Positions 9,433 to 18,960 of a stretch of DNA of 64,000 bases are shown here, one piece after another (positions within the stretch are counted from its first letter, which is position 1; each line of letters starts with the position of its first letter). Under the pieces are notes generated by a model. It saw nothing but the letters and a program-made list of their open reading frames with translations. It did not search any database and was not told the origin of the DNA. The position numbers and the translations under genes are program-made. Source of the DNA: Komagataella phaffii GS115 (taxonomy: Eukaryota > Ascomycota > Pichiomycetes > Pichiales > Pichiaceae); contig NC_012964.1 of assembly GCF_000027005.1 (NCBI RefSeq), positions 744,001 to 808,000 of the forward strand. The letters run 5' to 3'.

Positions 9433-10164
9433 TTACAAAGTTCCGGAACTCTCATTGATAGCAGCCATTTCCAAAAGTTCAACTTTGGCCATATTGAAAA
9501 GTTCCCTATAATTTGAAGGGTCTATATATGCAAATGCTTCCCACTCAGAAGACCAGTTTTCAGACTCAATCTCTGTAATCAAGCTATGAAGTTTATCTTT
9601 GCTAGCTTTAGCATCTTTCGAGTTCATCACAATCTTAACCTTCATCTTTGCTCTGGCAATGGGGATTAGTTGCTTGGATACCAACAACCTGATGGCGTCC
9701 AGCGCATGTGATTTTGCCGGTTTTGTAGACGTCAAGTTGAACTTCAGCTCGTTTAGTGCCTTATGAATCATTGTAGTTGGATATCTTTTCATGGTTTTAG
9801 GGTTGATGCATTTAGCACTAACTAACTGCAGTACCTCGGCCGTGTACTTGGATGAGTTGGCCTGTCTTTCTTTTTCACTAAGTTGGATCTCTCCTTTATT
9901 CAGAATCTCCTTTATGATCGTGTCAGTATCTGTAGTTCCAAAACATTTTTTTAGGTCATCATGAGGAGCAACCTGGCCTTTGGAAACGTTTACAAATACT
10001 TGAGGAATCTGTAGCACTTCGTCTATATCCTTTTCCGCTCCAGATCTCCAGTCTTGAATCTTGTTTTGATAACAGGCAATCTCGAACCGTTTCTTGTTCT
10101 TTCTCATCCTGACCAAGGAGACGTTAGTCAACTTGATCTGAGACATAGGCTGATTAATCGGCAT
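9433..10164 (-). CDS. SDO1: Ribosome maturation factor SDO1 (SBDS)
   Basis: 243 residues from the ATG at 10164. The frame is open further upstream, but MPINQP at this ATG is exactly the SDO1/SBDS N terminus. Signature runs include QIKLTNVSLVR, KCFGTTDTD, EIQLSEKERQ, AKCINPKTMKRYP and KPAKSHALDAIRLL, covering the FYSH domain and the two C-terminal domains. With the GTPase Efl1, Sdo1 releases eIF6/Tif6 from late pre-60S subunits in the cytoplasm. It ends 5 bp from the convergent IRC25 stop codon. Confidence 0.96.
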   Translation of the reverse strand: MPINQPMSQIKLTNVSLVRMRKNKKRFEIACYQNKIQDWRSGAEKDIDEVLQIPQVFVNVSKGQVAPHDDLKKCFGTTDTDTIIKEILNKGEIQLSEKERQANSSKYTAEVLQLVSAKCINPKTMKRYPTTMIHKALNELKFNLTSTKPAKSHALDAIRLLVSKQLIPIARAKMKVKIVMNSKDAKASKDKLHSLITEIESENWSSEWEAFAYIDPSNYRELFNMAKVELLEMAAINESSGTL

Positions 10165-10715
10165 TTTGGGTAGAGTCTGTGATGAGCAGAAGGATGAGAC
10201 AGGATTTTTTTTCTTGAAGGGCGTATGCACTTGGTCACGTGACAATCTAGGTAATATGAAACATGGGGGAGAATCAGCGGGCCAAACATTGAGGCCGCTT
10301 TCCATGAAAGTGAGGGACCAAGCTACAGGCAAAGAAATGACAGATGCGGATCATACGTGAACCACATGGTCTTGGTATTTGGCGATGTTTTGAAATTTCC
10401 TGCTTAATAGAACTCCCAACCAATTTGTTATCGCACCTGTCAAGAATGAGTTTCCAGGAACGTAATTTCACTACGTCAAGCTCTCCTTCGGTCTACATAG
10501 CTTATGACACACAAGGTTAACTGTAGTCAGCCTGGATTTACATCCCACCTATCACTGTTCACTCACTCCAGTATGGTACACTGTTGCCAAGACACGGGTT
10601 TCAATCCTCCCTGATTCTGTCACCTGGGAAAGTTAATTCTCGAATTGCAGGCATTATAGGATCTTTTCTTATTCTAAAACCTTTCTTGCTTTCTTTTTAT
10701 CACCCAATCTTTAAC
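10165..10715. promoter_or_regulatory. Divergent SDO1/IZH3 promoter region with palindromic E-box
   Basis: 551 bp with no convincing gene. The palindrome GTCACGTGAC at 10234-10243, about 70 bp upstream of the SDO1 start, is a Cbf1-type E-box. A 13-codon leader ORF (ATG at 10573) precedes IZH3. I see no zinc-responsive Zap1 element (ACCTTNAAGGT) near IZH3. Confidence 0.5.
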
Positions 10716-12200
10716 ATGACAGAAAATTCAGCAGAGCTAAGGAAAAGGTCCGTTAAGAACGACAGCGGATCTTTCCCTTACTCGGATAGTGTCCTTATGA
10801 AAAGGGCCTCTTCAAGCTCTTCTGAGTTGTTGGGAAACCTCGCCGATGAATCAACCAAAGAGGAATACTTGTTGAACAAGCTGGATATGTTTCTTAGTGA
10901 TTTGGAATTCAAGCTAGACAATTTTGAGGAGTACATGAGCTCCTCAAATCATGAACATCTGGAATTTATTAGCACACTTTTGTCACTCAAAGACAAGGTT
11001 GTTCGTAAAAGTAAACAGTTTCATATGGATCAAATCCTCAAGATCATTGAAGATAACTATGGCGCATTGCTGCCTAGTAGCCTGAACGTGACGGAGAAAT
11101 TGATCACAGCCATTAACTTCCTGGATGCAAAGCTTTCTGAATTTGACAAACTACTTATTGAGGAGCAGAACCAGTTAATGCCAATCATCAACCAAAAGCT
11201 GATGAATGTCGATGAAGCCATAGAGAAAGGAGCCGACAATAAACTCATTCATTTCTACGATCTCCCCTTTCACTGGAGAGAAAATAAATACATTGTTTTT
11301 GGTTACAGATTCAACGGTACACACAAGGAGGCAACCAAATCTATATGCCAATGCCATAATGAAACATTCAATATCTGGTCCCATTTGTTAGGTGCCATGC
11401 TATTAGTTTATCTCAGTTTTTGTCATTTGCCTTCTATGGAATTGTTTCAATCGTTTAATATGACAGACAAGTTTGTCTTGTACCAGTTCATGTTTTGCGC
11501 TTTCCACTGTCTCATGAGCTCAACATTTTGGCATTCGTTCAGCAACATTGCAAGTTTTCCATTGCGCAACAGTTATGCGTGTGTTGACTACACTGGAATT
11601 ACCGTCCTCATCACATCATCAGTCGTTACTACGGAACATGTTGCCCTTCAGCATGTAAATGCGTGGTATAGGATATGCCTGATCACGTTTTCCGTTCTAT
11701 CAGGTGTTGCGGGCGTCATGTTCACGTGGTCGCCTTACTTTGATAAACCTGAAAACCGGCACCTGAGGATATCTTTTTTTGTTTCATTAGCATTTCTGGG
11801 GGTATCAACCTTCGTACTCCTTTGGTTTCTAAAGGGAGTTAGTCCTACGTTTGCATTTTATTTTCCATTACTCCGAAGCTTTGCATCATATGGAATTGGG
11901 GTTGTCTTTTATGCGACGTTCATTCCTGAAAAATGGAGAACCGATGTGGTGGTAGACAATAAGGAGATTTGTGATAGGACATTATTGACCCTCTACAAAG
12001 AATCTAGACTCGAGGAGGAGCTGTATAACAAGACACCAGAATTAACATCCAAAGGCAAGAAGAAACACCTGACTTCACTTTATTGGTGTGACTATATATT
12101 GTCATCCCACAATATCTGGCATTTGTTCGTGCTTGGAGGAATTCTTGGCCATTATTCGGCCATCTTGGAGATGTTCGGGAACATGAAGGACTTTGTCTGA
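10716..12200 (+). CDS. IZH3: PAQR/adiponectin-receptor-like membrane protein IZH3
   Basis: 494 residues from the ATG at 10716; the open frame reaches back to a TTG at 10584, but 10716 is the first ATG. A long soluble N-terminal part (about 200 residues, helical and acidic) precedes a seven-TM hemolysin-III/PAQR domain. Family hallmarks are HNETFNIWSHLLG at about 213-225, the Ser/His motif SSTFWHSFS at about 268-276, and a final HNIWHLF near residue 467, whose histidines bind zinc in this family. The long N-terminal domain distinguishes Izh3 from the shorter Izh1/2/4. Implicated in zinc and sterol homeostasis. SDO1 is its neighbour in S. cerevisiae as well. Confidence 0.9.
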   Translation: MTENSAELRKRSVKNDSGSFPYSDSVLMKRASSSSSELLGNLADESTKEEYLLNKLDMFLSDLEFKLDNFEEYMSSSNHEHLEFISTLLSLKDKVVRKSKQFHMDQILKIIEDNYGALLPSSLNVTEKLITAINFLDAKLSEFDKLLIEEQNQLMPIINQKLMNVDEAIEKGADNKLIHFYDLPFHWRENKYIVFGYRFNGTHKEATKSICQCHNETFNIWSHLLGAMLLVYLSFCHLPSMELFQSFNMTDKFVLYQFMFCAFHCLMSSTFWHSFSNIASFPLRNSYACVDYTGITVLITSSVVTTEHVALQHVNAWYRICLITFSVLSGVAGVMFTWSPYFDKPENRHLRISFFVSLAFLGVSTFVLLWFLKGVSPTFAFYFPLLRSFASYGIGVVFYATFIPEKWRTDVVVDNKEICDRTLLTLYKESRLEEELYNKTPELTSKGKKKHLTSLYWCDYILSSHNIWHLFVLGGILGHYSAILEMFGNMKDFV

Positions 12201-12395
12201 GGAAAACAAGTTGATATTAGAGAGTTAACATTACTGATTGAAGTAGATTGTATATACACGCATGCATTGGTTCATAGGTATCTTTTAATTGAGCTTTGCC
12301 TATCATTTAACCCCTGCAACTAACCACACCATCTGTACGGAATTGTGATTTGTTTCTCGAATGGTACCATCTTTTTAGTCTCGACATCTATCATC

Positions 12396-12403
12396 TATAA
12401 AAG
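12396..12403 (+). promoter_or_regulatory. TATA box of YIM1-like gene
   Basis: TATAAAAG lies 45 bp before the ATG at 12448 and is followed by a pyrimidine-rich leader with TCTTATCTTATCTTATC just before the start. This is a typical TATA-containing, inducible yeast promoter layout. Confidence 0.5.
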
Positions 12404-12447
12404 ACAGGGATACCCCCTAGCTCTTCTTATCTTATCTTATCCGCAAA

Positions 12448-13545
12448 ATGTCTTTAGAGGGCACCTCAATTGAGTACGACAAACTAACTTTCAAAGACAA
12501 TGCTTCTCCATTGACCTTCAAGAAAGTCACACACAAGTTACCTGTTTCAAAGGATGAAATTGCCGTGAAAGTTACGGCCGCTGGTTTAAATCCCGTGGAT
12601 TTGGGGATATATTACACATTTCACCCTTGGGTATCGTGTCTTTTCCCCAGCTACCGTACTTTGGGTCGGGATTATTCTGGTACCGTAGTACAGGTTGGTT
12701 CGGATTTACAAAACCAGTATTATGTGGGCGATAAAGTGTTTGGTTATGTGCCTACGCTTTCAACTGGAACCTTAGCACAATATCTGTTCCTAAAGCCCAA
12801 AACCAAACACGATGCTTCAATTGTCAGAGTTGATAGCAGCGTCACAGATGAAAAATTAGTTGATTTTGCAGGAATTCCTCTTGTATTCCTAACTACTGTT
12901 CAATCGCTGTCGGTTGCACCCTTGTCAGACAAATCTCGTGTTGTAATTATCGGTGGAAGTACGTCCCTAGGATGGACCGCTATACAGCTTTTATTAAACC
13001 ACTACAAAGTCAAACCCGAAAACTTGGTATCTGTCAATGGTTCACGTTCCAACAGTTTTGTTCAAGAACTGGGTGTATTGCAGCAGAATACCATCAATTA
13101 CGATCAAGTTGATAGTCTCCAGAATCCTGTTCTGGAAAAGGCCAAAGACGGAAAGTTTGATCTCATATTGGATGCAGCAGGAAATAGTGACCTGTTCGAT
13201 CATATCAAGGAGATTTTGAAATCTAAGGAGGAGAACGGCCATTATGTAACACTAGTAGGGGACCATAAGCCAGTTTACGCTTCAAGTTTACTTGCACGTT
13301 TCCCCTCATCTTTTGCTTCCTTCAAGAGATTTATCTACTGGAACCTTATTGGCGGTGGTCCCATTCACTATCAATTCAGAAACGTACATGCTAGTAAGAA
13401 AGACATTGATTTGGCCTATCGATTGTACAAAGAAGGTAATTACAAGGTCATAGTTGATTCGATTTACAGATCTGAGGAGGTAACTGAGGCCTACAAGAGA
13501 TTGGAGTCCAATCAAGCGAGAGGTAAAGTAATTGTCAAGTTTTAG
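12448..13545 (+). CDS. YIM1: Zinc-independent medium-chain reductase, YIM1-like
   Basis: 365 residues, the same length as S. cerevisiae Yim1. Medium-chain dehydrogenase/reductase of the quinone-oxidoreductase type: N-terminal GroES-like domain with AAGLNPVDLG and RDYSGTVVQVG, NAD(P)-binding region VVIIGGSTSLGWTAIQLL (about 165-185) and C-terminal ESNQARGKVIVKF. The cysteine/histidine zinc ligands of classical alcohol dehydrogenases are absent. The reaction is unknown; Yim1 has been linked to lipid particles and DNA-damage response. The strong TATA box suggests inducible expression. Other YIM1-like paralogues cannot be excluded. Confidence 0.75.
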   Translation: MSLEGTSIEYDKLTFKDNASPLTFKKVTHKLPVSKDEIAVKVTAAGLNPVDLGIYYTFHPWVSCLFPSYRTLGRDYSGTVVQVGSDLQNQYYVGDKVFGYVPTLSTGTLAQYLFLKPKTKHDASIVRVDSSVTDEKLVDFAGIPLVFLTTVQSLSVAPLSDKSRVVIIGGSTSLGWTAIQLLLNHYKVKPENLVSVNGSRSNSFVQELGVLQQNTINYDQVDSLQNPVLEKAKDGKFDLILDAAGNSDLFDHIKEILKSKEENGHYVTLVGDHKPVYASSLLARFPSSFASFKRFIYWNLIGGGPIHYQFRNVHASKKDIDLAYRLYKEGNYKVIVDSIYRSEEVTEAYKRLESNQARGKVIVKF

Positions 13546-13615
13546 TTCATTTTCTCATTCTGTGATAGCTATTTAGCTTTTAGTTTTGTTGTAAAGTTTA
13601 TTTGTACTTCTCTAA

Positions 13616-16132
13616 TCATACTGGTATCGGTTTGCTTTTTGAGTGTTCTGAATAGTTACCTTCGGAAAATTCGGTACTGGGGGAAGTTTTCTGCCCTTCG
13701 GCTCCAGAGCTATTGGTATTATCCTCGATATTACCGTGCTCAGTAGAATGATAATTGTGATGGTGGGCCTCTAGTCTTCTACGCTCTTCATTTTCCTCAA
13801 GAGTCTCTTCAATTAATGGTTGTTCTTCGTCAGTATTCTTGTCCGTCCTGAAAATGCACAACACACAACATGAAAGGATTGCAGATATGAAAAGAATTCC
13901 AATAAGAACCCCAATACTAACTGCAACCATTGGCAGGTGAATCATTGGTACTTTGTTTGGATCATCAAATAGCCAATTAGGATCAATAGGCCTATCTAAG
14001 ATCAATAGGCATGACGATTTGTTGTAGCGTCCTGGATGAACGGACTCATGATGTAGAGTTCTTTTAGTACATCCTTTATTGATCACTCTCACTTCCTTAT
14101 CCTTACCTTCAACAATCTGCAATGTAACTGAATCTTTGGATACCCGTCGACAAGATAAATTGGTGTTATTCAACAGGGTAGGAATTCGATTTTCACAATC
14201 GATAAGTTTATCCAAGGACCCAGGAGGAAGTATATGAAGAGCAATAAATGATTTTAGGTAGCTCGGGTTGGAAAATAAAGTGATGTTTGAAGACTCCAAT
14301 GATTCTTTTGTGGGAAGAAGAATCGAATATCCGTCTTCTTCAAGTATCTCGGTCAAATTAGACCAGCTTAAAATGTCCTGGAAAATGGTAGAATCTACAA
14401 CAGTCAGTAGTTGTTGAAGCTTTATATCCAACGATTCGGGTAGGATGATCTCAGAAACTGGATGAACAACACCTACATCGAACAAGATATCTGTATACTT
14501 TCGCAAGTCAAGTTCAGTGTCATTGACTTTCAATTTTGTAATACCATCTTGATCGTCGTCAGGCTCAATAGTTAATATGACAGGTTCGTTAGCAATGCTT
14601 GTAGACTCCACCGTTCCCACGAAATCACTATATATAGGACCATCAATGATAAGATTCTCTAAGACCAGGGCCAAAGCAGTCTTGTTCGACCTTAGGTAGT
14701 CTAATGTAAGTCCCAAATTGTTCCATGAATTGAAGCATGGTAGTAAAACAGTGTACCCTTTTGATTTGGGAAAATGAAGCAGATCTAAATCTTCCAGAAA
14801 TTGTAAAGATCTAGAACAATGAAAATAAGACCCAACAGCAGTCCCCAAAGACGACGGGGTAGTCAAAGCTTCATCAATGTAAAAAATGGAGGTATTTCCT
14901 ATTTTGTATGATGAACTGTCCACAACAACAAGGTTGTTAATAAAAAGATCATGTCCGATGAGATTCAATTTGAGCTTTTGACAACCACCAATCTTTGAGG
15001 GACAATACTTGGAATCCAAAAGCTCAGAATTGCCTGACAGCTGACCTTCAGCAAATTGGTAAAGTATGTTGTTCTTGTTTACTCCATAAGGTTGAAAATT
15101 TTCGGTATCATCGTCATTATCGGTTACTCTGGGAATGAAAATAGTCTGATTTAGGCTCGGATCATCAATAAGATAAGAGAGCTTTCGGAAAATTATTTCA
15201 TCGACAAACTCTGATTCATTCAATCCATAAAGAACCTTTAAAGGGGTGAAATGTGGAAATCCTTTGAACAAGTTTGTAGAAAATTCGTGTATAATACCAT
15301 TTGACGCTAATACATTTGCTTCTGTTGATAGGAATGTATCATTTAGAGAGATTTCAAGGCCGTGATCAACAGATGAAAAATCAACGATATCACCATTCAA
15401 ATTTACCAAAGATGTGTTGACATCACCCCCATAAATTCCTGGCACTAGATGATGAAACAAAAACGTTTTCTGATCCTCATTTGCATACTGTGAGGTAAGG
15501 TACGAAAATTCTACTTCATTGTACGGTAGCTTCCGTGGCAAAAAGCAGGTCACATTATTAAGGAAATCTGAATCAATTGTAGAAGCACGGAGTATTTCAC
15601 CGAAGTCTCCCTTTTCACTCAATGTAGCGTACAAGTCATCCACAGGGGATAGCAGCTCCTCAACACCTTGGACAACCGCATCCTGAGACTCTGCTTCTAG
15701 ATCGGGTTCAACTATGCTGATATTTGATACTTTAAACTCACCATACTCATCAAAGCTAGTGAAGCTGGTCGGATTGTTGACTAAATTGGGAAATATTCGA
15801 ACCCCTTCGAAAGAATCGGAGTAAATGACGTATGGGATCAAGTACCGTTTCAGCTCCTCAGAGTCAAAGGCATTTAGATCGGACGGTAAAAAAGCCGAAT
15901 TAATAGGAGCAACTAACGTAAAATTGTCCATCTGATTCAGTAAAGGAACCAGTCCATTGCGCTGAATAACTCTTAAGAATTTGCTAAACTGCACTTGAGA
16001 GGAAAGAATGTCAACTACCGTAGTCGTGGGCACGTGCTCAAAATCGTCTGCCACCACACCTGGAGTTTGATCTATGAATGCAATTGCTAATGCTGCCCGT
16101 AAAAGGGAGTATACGTAATTGGCTAATATCAT
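13616..16132 (-). CDS. Fasciclin-domain vacuolar/secretory membrane protein, YLR001C-like
   Basis: 838 residues. Signal-like N terminus (YVYSLLRAALAIAFI), a large lumenal region rich in N-x-S/T sites with repeated fasciclin (FAS1) domains, for example TLVAPINSAFLPSD near residue 73, TVLLPCFNSWNN and SILLPTKESLESSN, then one transmembrane segment at about 733-758 (VAVSIGVLIGILFISAILSC) and an acidic/Ser-rich cytoplasmic tail of about 75 residues. Length and layout match the S. cerevisiae YLR001C protein (861 residues), a glycoprotein reported at the vacuole membrane whose role is unclear. It is divergent from the Pab2-like gene. Confidence 0.8.
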   Translation of the reverse strand: MILANYVYSLLRAALAIAFIDQTPGVVADDFEHVPTTTVVDILSSQVQFSKFLRVIQRNGLVPLLNQMDNFTLVAPINSAFLPSDLNAFDSEELKRYLIPYVIYSDSFEGVRIFPNLVNNPTSFTSFDEYGEFKVSNISIVEPDLEAESQDAVVQGVEELLSPVDDLYATLSEKGDFGEILRASTIDSDFLNNVTCFLPRKLPYNEVEFSYLTSQYANEDQKTFLFHHLVPGIYGGDVNTSLVNLNGDIVDFSSVDHGLEISLNDTFLSTEANVLASNGIIHEFSTNLFKGFPHFTPLKVLYGLNESEFVDEIIFRKLSYLIDDPSLNQTIFIPRVTDNDDDTENFQPYGVNKNNILYQFAEGQLSGNSELLDSKYCPSKIGGCQKLKLNLIGHDLFINNLVVVDSSSYKIGNTSIFYIDEALTTPSSLGTAVGSYFHCSRSLQFLEDLDLLHFPKSKGYTVLLPCFNSWNNLGLTLDYLRSNKTALALVLENLIIDGPIYSDFVGTVESTSIANEPVILTIEPDDDQDGITKLKVNDTELDLRKYTDILFDVGVVHPVSEIILPESLDIKLQQLLTVVDSTIFQDILSWSNLTEILEEDGYSILLPTKESLESSNITLFSNPSYLKSFIALHILPPGSLDKLIDCENRIPTLLNNTNLSCRRVSKDSVTLQIVEGKDKEVRVINKGCTKRTLHHESVHPGRYNKSSCLLILDRPIDPNWLFDDPNKVPMIHLPMVAVSIGVLIGILFISAILSCCVLCIFRTDKNTDEEQPLIEETLEENEERRRLEAHHHNYHSTEHGNIEDNTNSSGAEGQKTSPSTEFSEGNYSEHSKSKPIPV

Positions 16133-16365
16133 GATTTGAAGCTGCGTTCCTGATCAACTTGGAACTATTAACGAAAGATAAGCAGAGAGAAGAAAGGTTG
16201 CAACAGGTAGCGCGAACCAAGTAGAGCAACTGGAAGGAAAAAGTACCCACGGTTATTTCCTTCCCGCGCAACTTTGGTCTCCAGAAGGAGACGGAACGAA
16301 TCGCACGGAAAGTGCTGGGAGGGGCAGAAAAGAAAAGTTCAACCAAGTATTCAGCCGAAGAACAA

Positions 16366-16995
16366 ATGTCAGAAGAAACCCAGGACAATAAAGAACAACC
16401 TCAACAGTCACAACTGGATTCCAACCAGACAGAGTCGCAGGCTTCTCAGCAAGAACTGGACCAGTGGAAAGCTAAAATGGCCGAAATGGAGGCCGAAGTT
16501 AACAAACTGAGAGAACTTCAAGGACAACAAGAGGTTGGATCTAGGCCCGAAAACGGAGTAGGAACAGCCAATTCGGATTCAGATCCTAAGTTCCTATCCA
16601 TAGAAGAGAGACAAGAAATTGACAGCAAAAGTATATACGTTGGCAACGTTGATTTTTCAGCAACTCCAGGAGAGTTAGCGGAACATTTCAAGACTTGTGG
16701 TACAGTTAACAGAGTCACCATTTTGATGGATAAGGTGACGGGAAGACCTAAAGGGTTTGCATATGTGGAATTTTCTGACCCCAGTTCTGTATCAGAATCA
16801 TTAGTGCTAAATGATTCAGAGTTTCATGGTAGAAACCTAAAAGTGGTCCCAAAGAGAACCAACATGCCTTCATTCATGGTGAGGGGCCGTGGACGAGGTC
16901 GTGGAGGTAGAGGTTCATTTGGACCCAGAGGACGAGGCGATAGAGGTGGGCGAGGCGGTAGAGCTAGAGGAAGAGCAAGATTTGTACCTTACTGA
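16366..16995 (+). CDS. PAB2: Nuclear poly(A)-binding RRM protein, PABPN1/Pab2-type
   Basis: 209 residues from the ATG at 16366 (the open frame starts earlier at a GTG). Layout: acidic/Gln-rich head, a short coiled coil at about 28-55, one RRM with RNP2 SIYVGNVD (89-96) and RNP1 KGFAYVEF (129-136), and an RGG/RG-rich tail (172-207). The sequence around the RRM ([36 protein letters not shown]) is close to human PABPN1 and fission-yeast Pab2; S. cerevisiae SGN1 is its diverged relative. Pab2 proteins bind poly(A) and act in polyadenylation and nuclear RNA decay. The arginines in the tail are likely methylation sites. Confidence 0.85.
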   Translation: MSEETQDNKEQPQQSQLDSNQTESQASQQELDQWKAKMAEMEAEVNKLRELQGQQEVGSRPENGVGTANSDSDPKFLSIEERQEIDSKSIYVGNVDFSATPGELAEHFKTCGTVNRVTILMDKVTGRPKGFAYVEFSDPSSVSESLVLNDSEFHGRNLKVVPKRTNMPSFMVRGRGRGRGGRGSFGPRGRGDRGGRGGRARGRARFVPY

Positions 16996-17082
16996 TGTTA
17001 TCGATGTGTGATAGCTCAGATAAAAGAGAACACAGTGTATAATTAACTCTACGGATGGTCAGGTATGACCTCCACTAATGAA

Positions 17083-18798
17083 TTATATTTTACCATCTCT
17101 CCTTGCAGAGTTCAAAAGACTGATGAAAGATAAGAATGATGCCTGAGAAACATCTTCATGGATACCAACACCCCAAACCTTGCAGTCATCGCCAATGGCA
17201 CAGTGTAAGTATGTAGCGGCCTTGGAGTTGGAATCTTTTCCTAAAGAGTGTTCATGGTAGTTCAAGACCAGTACATCTTTTTTCAGGTAAGAAGAAATAG
17301 CGCTGGCAAATGAGGAAATTGGACCGTTACCAATACCTTTTAAGGAAACAGTGTCTTTTCCAACTTGGAGTTCAACGTTGATCAGTCTAGCGCTTTTGGA
17401 TGTATTTGTAATAGAGTAATCTACCAGTTGGAAGTAAAGATCGTGCTGGGTGTCATCATCATCAACAAAGTAAGAGTTCTTGAACAGGTTTGTGATCTCT
17501 TTGTTGTACAACTCTCTTCCTTTAACTTCTGACTCATTTTGGACGATCTTAGAGAAGGAAACTTGCAAAGCACGAGGAAGATCCAATTCCAAGTTTCTAA
17601 GAATAACCCATGAAGCACCACCCTTTCCAGATTGAGAGTTGACTCTGATGATAGCCTCGTAAGTCCTTCCAATATCTTGAGGATCCAATGGAAGATAAGG
17701 TAGCTGCCATCTGGCGTTGGGATCCTTGGCCTGTCTTTCTTCCTGTTTCTTGAACCCCTTCTTAATAGCGTCTTGGTGGGACCCAGAGAATGCGCAGACC
17801 ACCAGTTGACCTCCGTATGGGGCTCTTGGATGAACTGGGATCTTGTTGCATCGCTCAACGATGTCAATTACTGAAGTAATGTCTGAAAAGTCCAAATGAG
17901 GGTAAACTCCCTGAGTGTACAAGTTAAGGGCCAGAGTTACCAAGTCAACGTTACCGGTTCTTTCACCGTTTCCGAACAGACAACCCTCTATTCTGTCAGC
18001 TCCAGCCATCTGTCCTAATTCAGCTGCAGCTACGGCACAACCACGGTCATTGTGTGGGTGCAGGGATATTGCTACTGTCTTTCTCTCACTGATGTTTCTA
18101 GAAAAATATTCAATTTGGTCAGCGTAGACGTTTGGAGTAGACATTTCAACAGTAGCAGGAAGGTTGAATATGATTGGGTTTTCTTCTGATGGGCCCCAAG
18201 CAGCCTTCACGGCCTCGCAAACACGCAGAGCATAGTCCGGATCAGTATCACTAAATGTCTCCGGAGAGAATTCGAATCCCCATACGGTATCTTGCATTTC
18301 AGGAGCATCCTTGGTCAACTCTCTAACCAGTTTCGTGCAGTTTACTGCCATTTCAAGAGATTCTTCCTGGGAAAGGCCAAATATAATGTTTCTGAAACAG
18401 TCTGAAGTAGCCAAATAAATGTGTACAATTGCTTTCTTGGCACCTTTCAAGGACTCAACAGTTCTCTTGATCAACTCAGGTCTGCATGGGGACAGAACTT
18501 GAATAGCTACGTCTGCTGGAGCATTCTCAACCGCATATCTGGTAAAGTCAAAGTCAGTCTGCGAAGCTGAAGGGAAAGCAACTTCAATCTCCTTGAACCC
18601 GATCTGAACCAGCTTGTTGAAGTATTCTTTTTTCTCGGCCACACTCATGGGGTCTGGCAGAGATTGGTTACCATCTCTCAAATCTGTGGATAACCATCTT
18701 GGAGGGGCTTGAAGAGTTTTTGATGGCCATTGTCTGTCAGGCAGGTTAAGCGGCTTGAAGGCAACGTATTTCTTGGAGGGGTCCTTTAGCATAGGCAT
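17083..18798 (-). CDS. LEU4: 2-isopropylmalate synthase LEU4
   Basis: 571 residues. First committed step of leucine synthesis: condensation of acetyl-CoA with 2-oxoisovalerate. N-terminal catalytic region with STDLRDGNQ (37-45), metal-binding HPHND (247-251) and GNGERTGN (276-283); the C-terminal allosteric domain (about 430-571) carries GIGNGPISSFASAI for leucine feedback. The start MPMLKDPSKKY corresponds to the internal methionine region of S. cerevisiae Leu4; the mitochondrial presequence is missing, and upstream an in-frame TAG at about 18820-18828 closes the frame without another ATG. A small Leu-rich leader ORF sits just upstream. LEU9 identity cannot be excluded. Confidence 0.94.
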   Translation of the reverse strand: MPMLKDPSKKYVAFKPLNLPDRQWPSKTLQAPPRWLSTDLRDGNQSLPDPMSVAEKKEYFNKLVQIGFKEIEVAFPSASQTDFDFTRYAVENAPADVAIQVLSPCRPELIKRTVESLKGAKKAIVHIYLATSDCFRNIIFGLSQEESLEMAVNCTKLVRELTKDAPEMQDTVWGFEFSPETFSDTDPDYALRVCEAVKAAWGPSEENPIIFNLPATVEMSTPNVYADQIEYFSRNISERKTVAISLHPHNDRGCAVAAAELGQMAGADRIEGCLFGNGERTGNVDLVTLALNLYTQGVYPHLDFSDITSVIDIVERCNKIPVHPRAPYGGQLVVCAFSGSHQDAIKKGFKKQEERQAKDPNARWQLPYLPLDPQDIGRTYEAIIRVNSQSGKGGASWVILRNLELDLPRALQVSFSKIVQNESEVKGRELYNKEITNLFKNSYFVDDDDTQHDLYFQLVDYSITNTSKSARLINVELQVGKDTVSLKGIGNGPISSFASAISSYLKKDVLVLNYHEHSLGKDSNSKAATYLHCAIGDDCKVWGVGIHEDVSQASFLSFISLLNSARRDGKI

Positions 18799-18815
18799 TG
18801 CGGAATTTGGTGTAT

Positions 18816-18862
18816 CTAAAAGCTAAGAGTTAAGAGAAGAAAGAAATTTTCAGTCATGTCAT
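18816..18862 (-). promoter_or_regulatory. LEU4 leader ORFs
   Basis: On the minus strand ATG ACA TGA (18862-18854) overlaps a second ORF of 13 codons (18857-18816) that encodes MTENFFLLLTLSF and stops 17 nt before the LEU4 ATG. Four of thirteen codons are leucine. Whether the transcript begins upstream of them is unknown. Confidence 0.35.
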
Positions 18863-18960
18863 CGCGATGAGTAATAAGTATGTGCGGAGATGTATGTACC
18901 AGTGCTGAAAGATTATGTAAGACATATGAAAATGGAAGGAAAAGTAAATTAGGGGCTTTT

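Noticed and set aside
17421..17867. 148-codon alternative frame within LEU4
   Set aside because: Same strand, shifted frame of a conserved enzyme; no independent features.
18799..18960. Hidden first exon giving LEU4 a mitochondrial presequence
   Set aside because: The only ATG with a nearby GT donor (GTACAT) yields a stop codon with each available acceptor.
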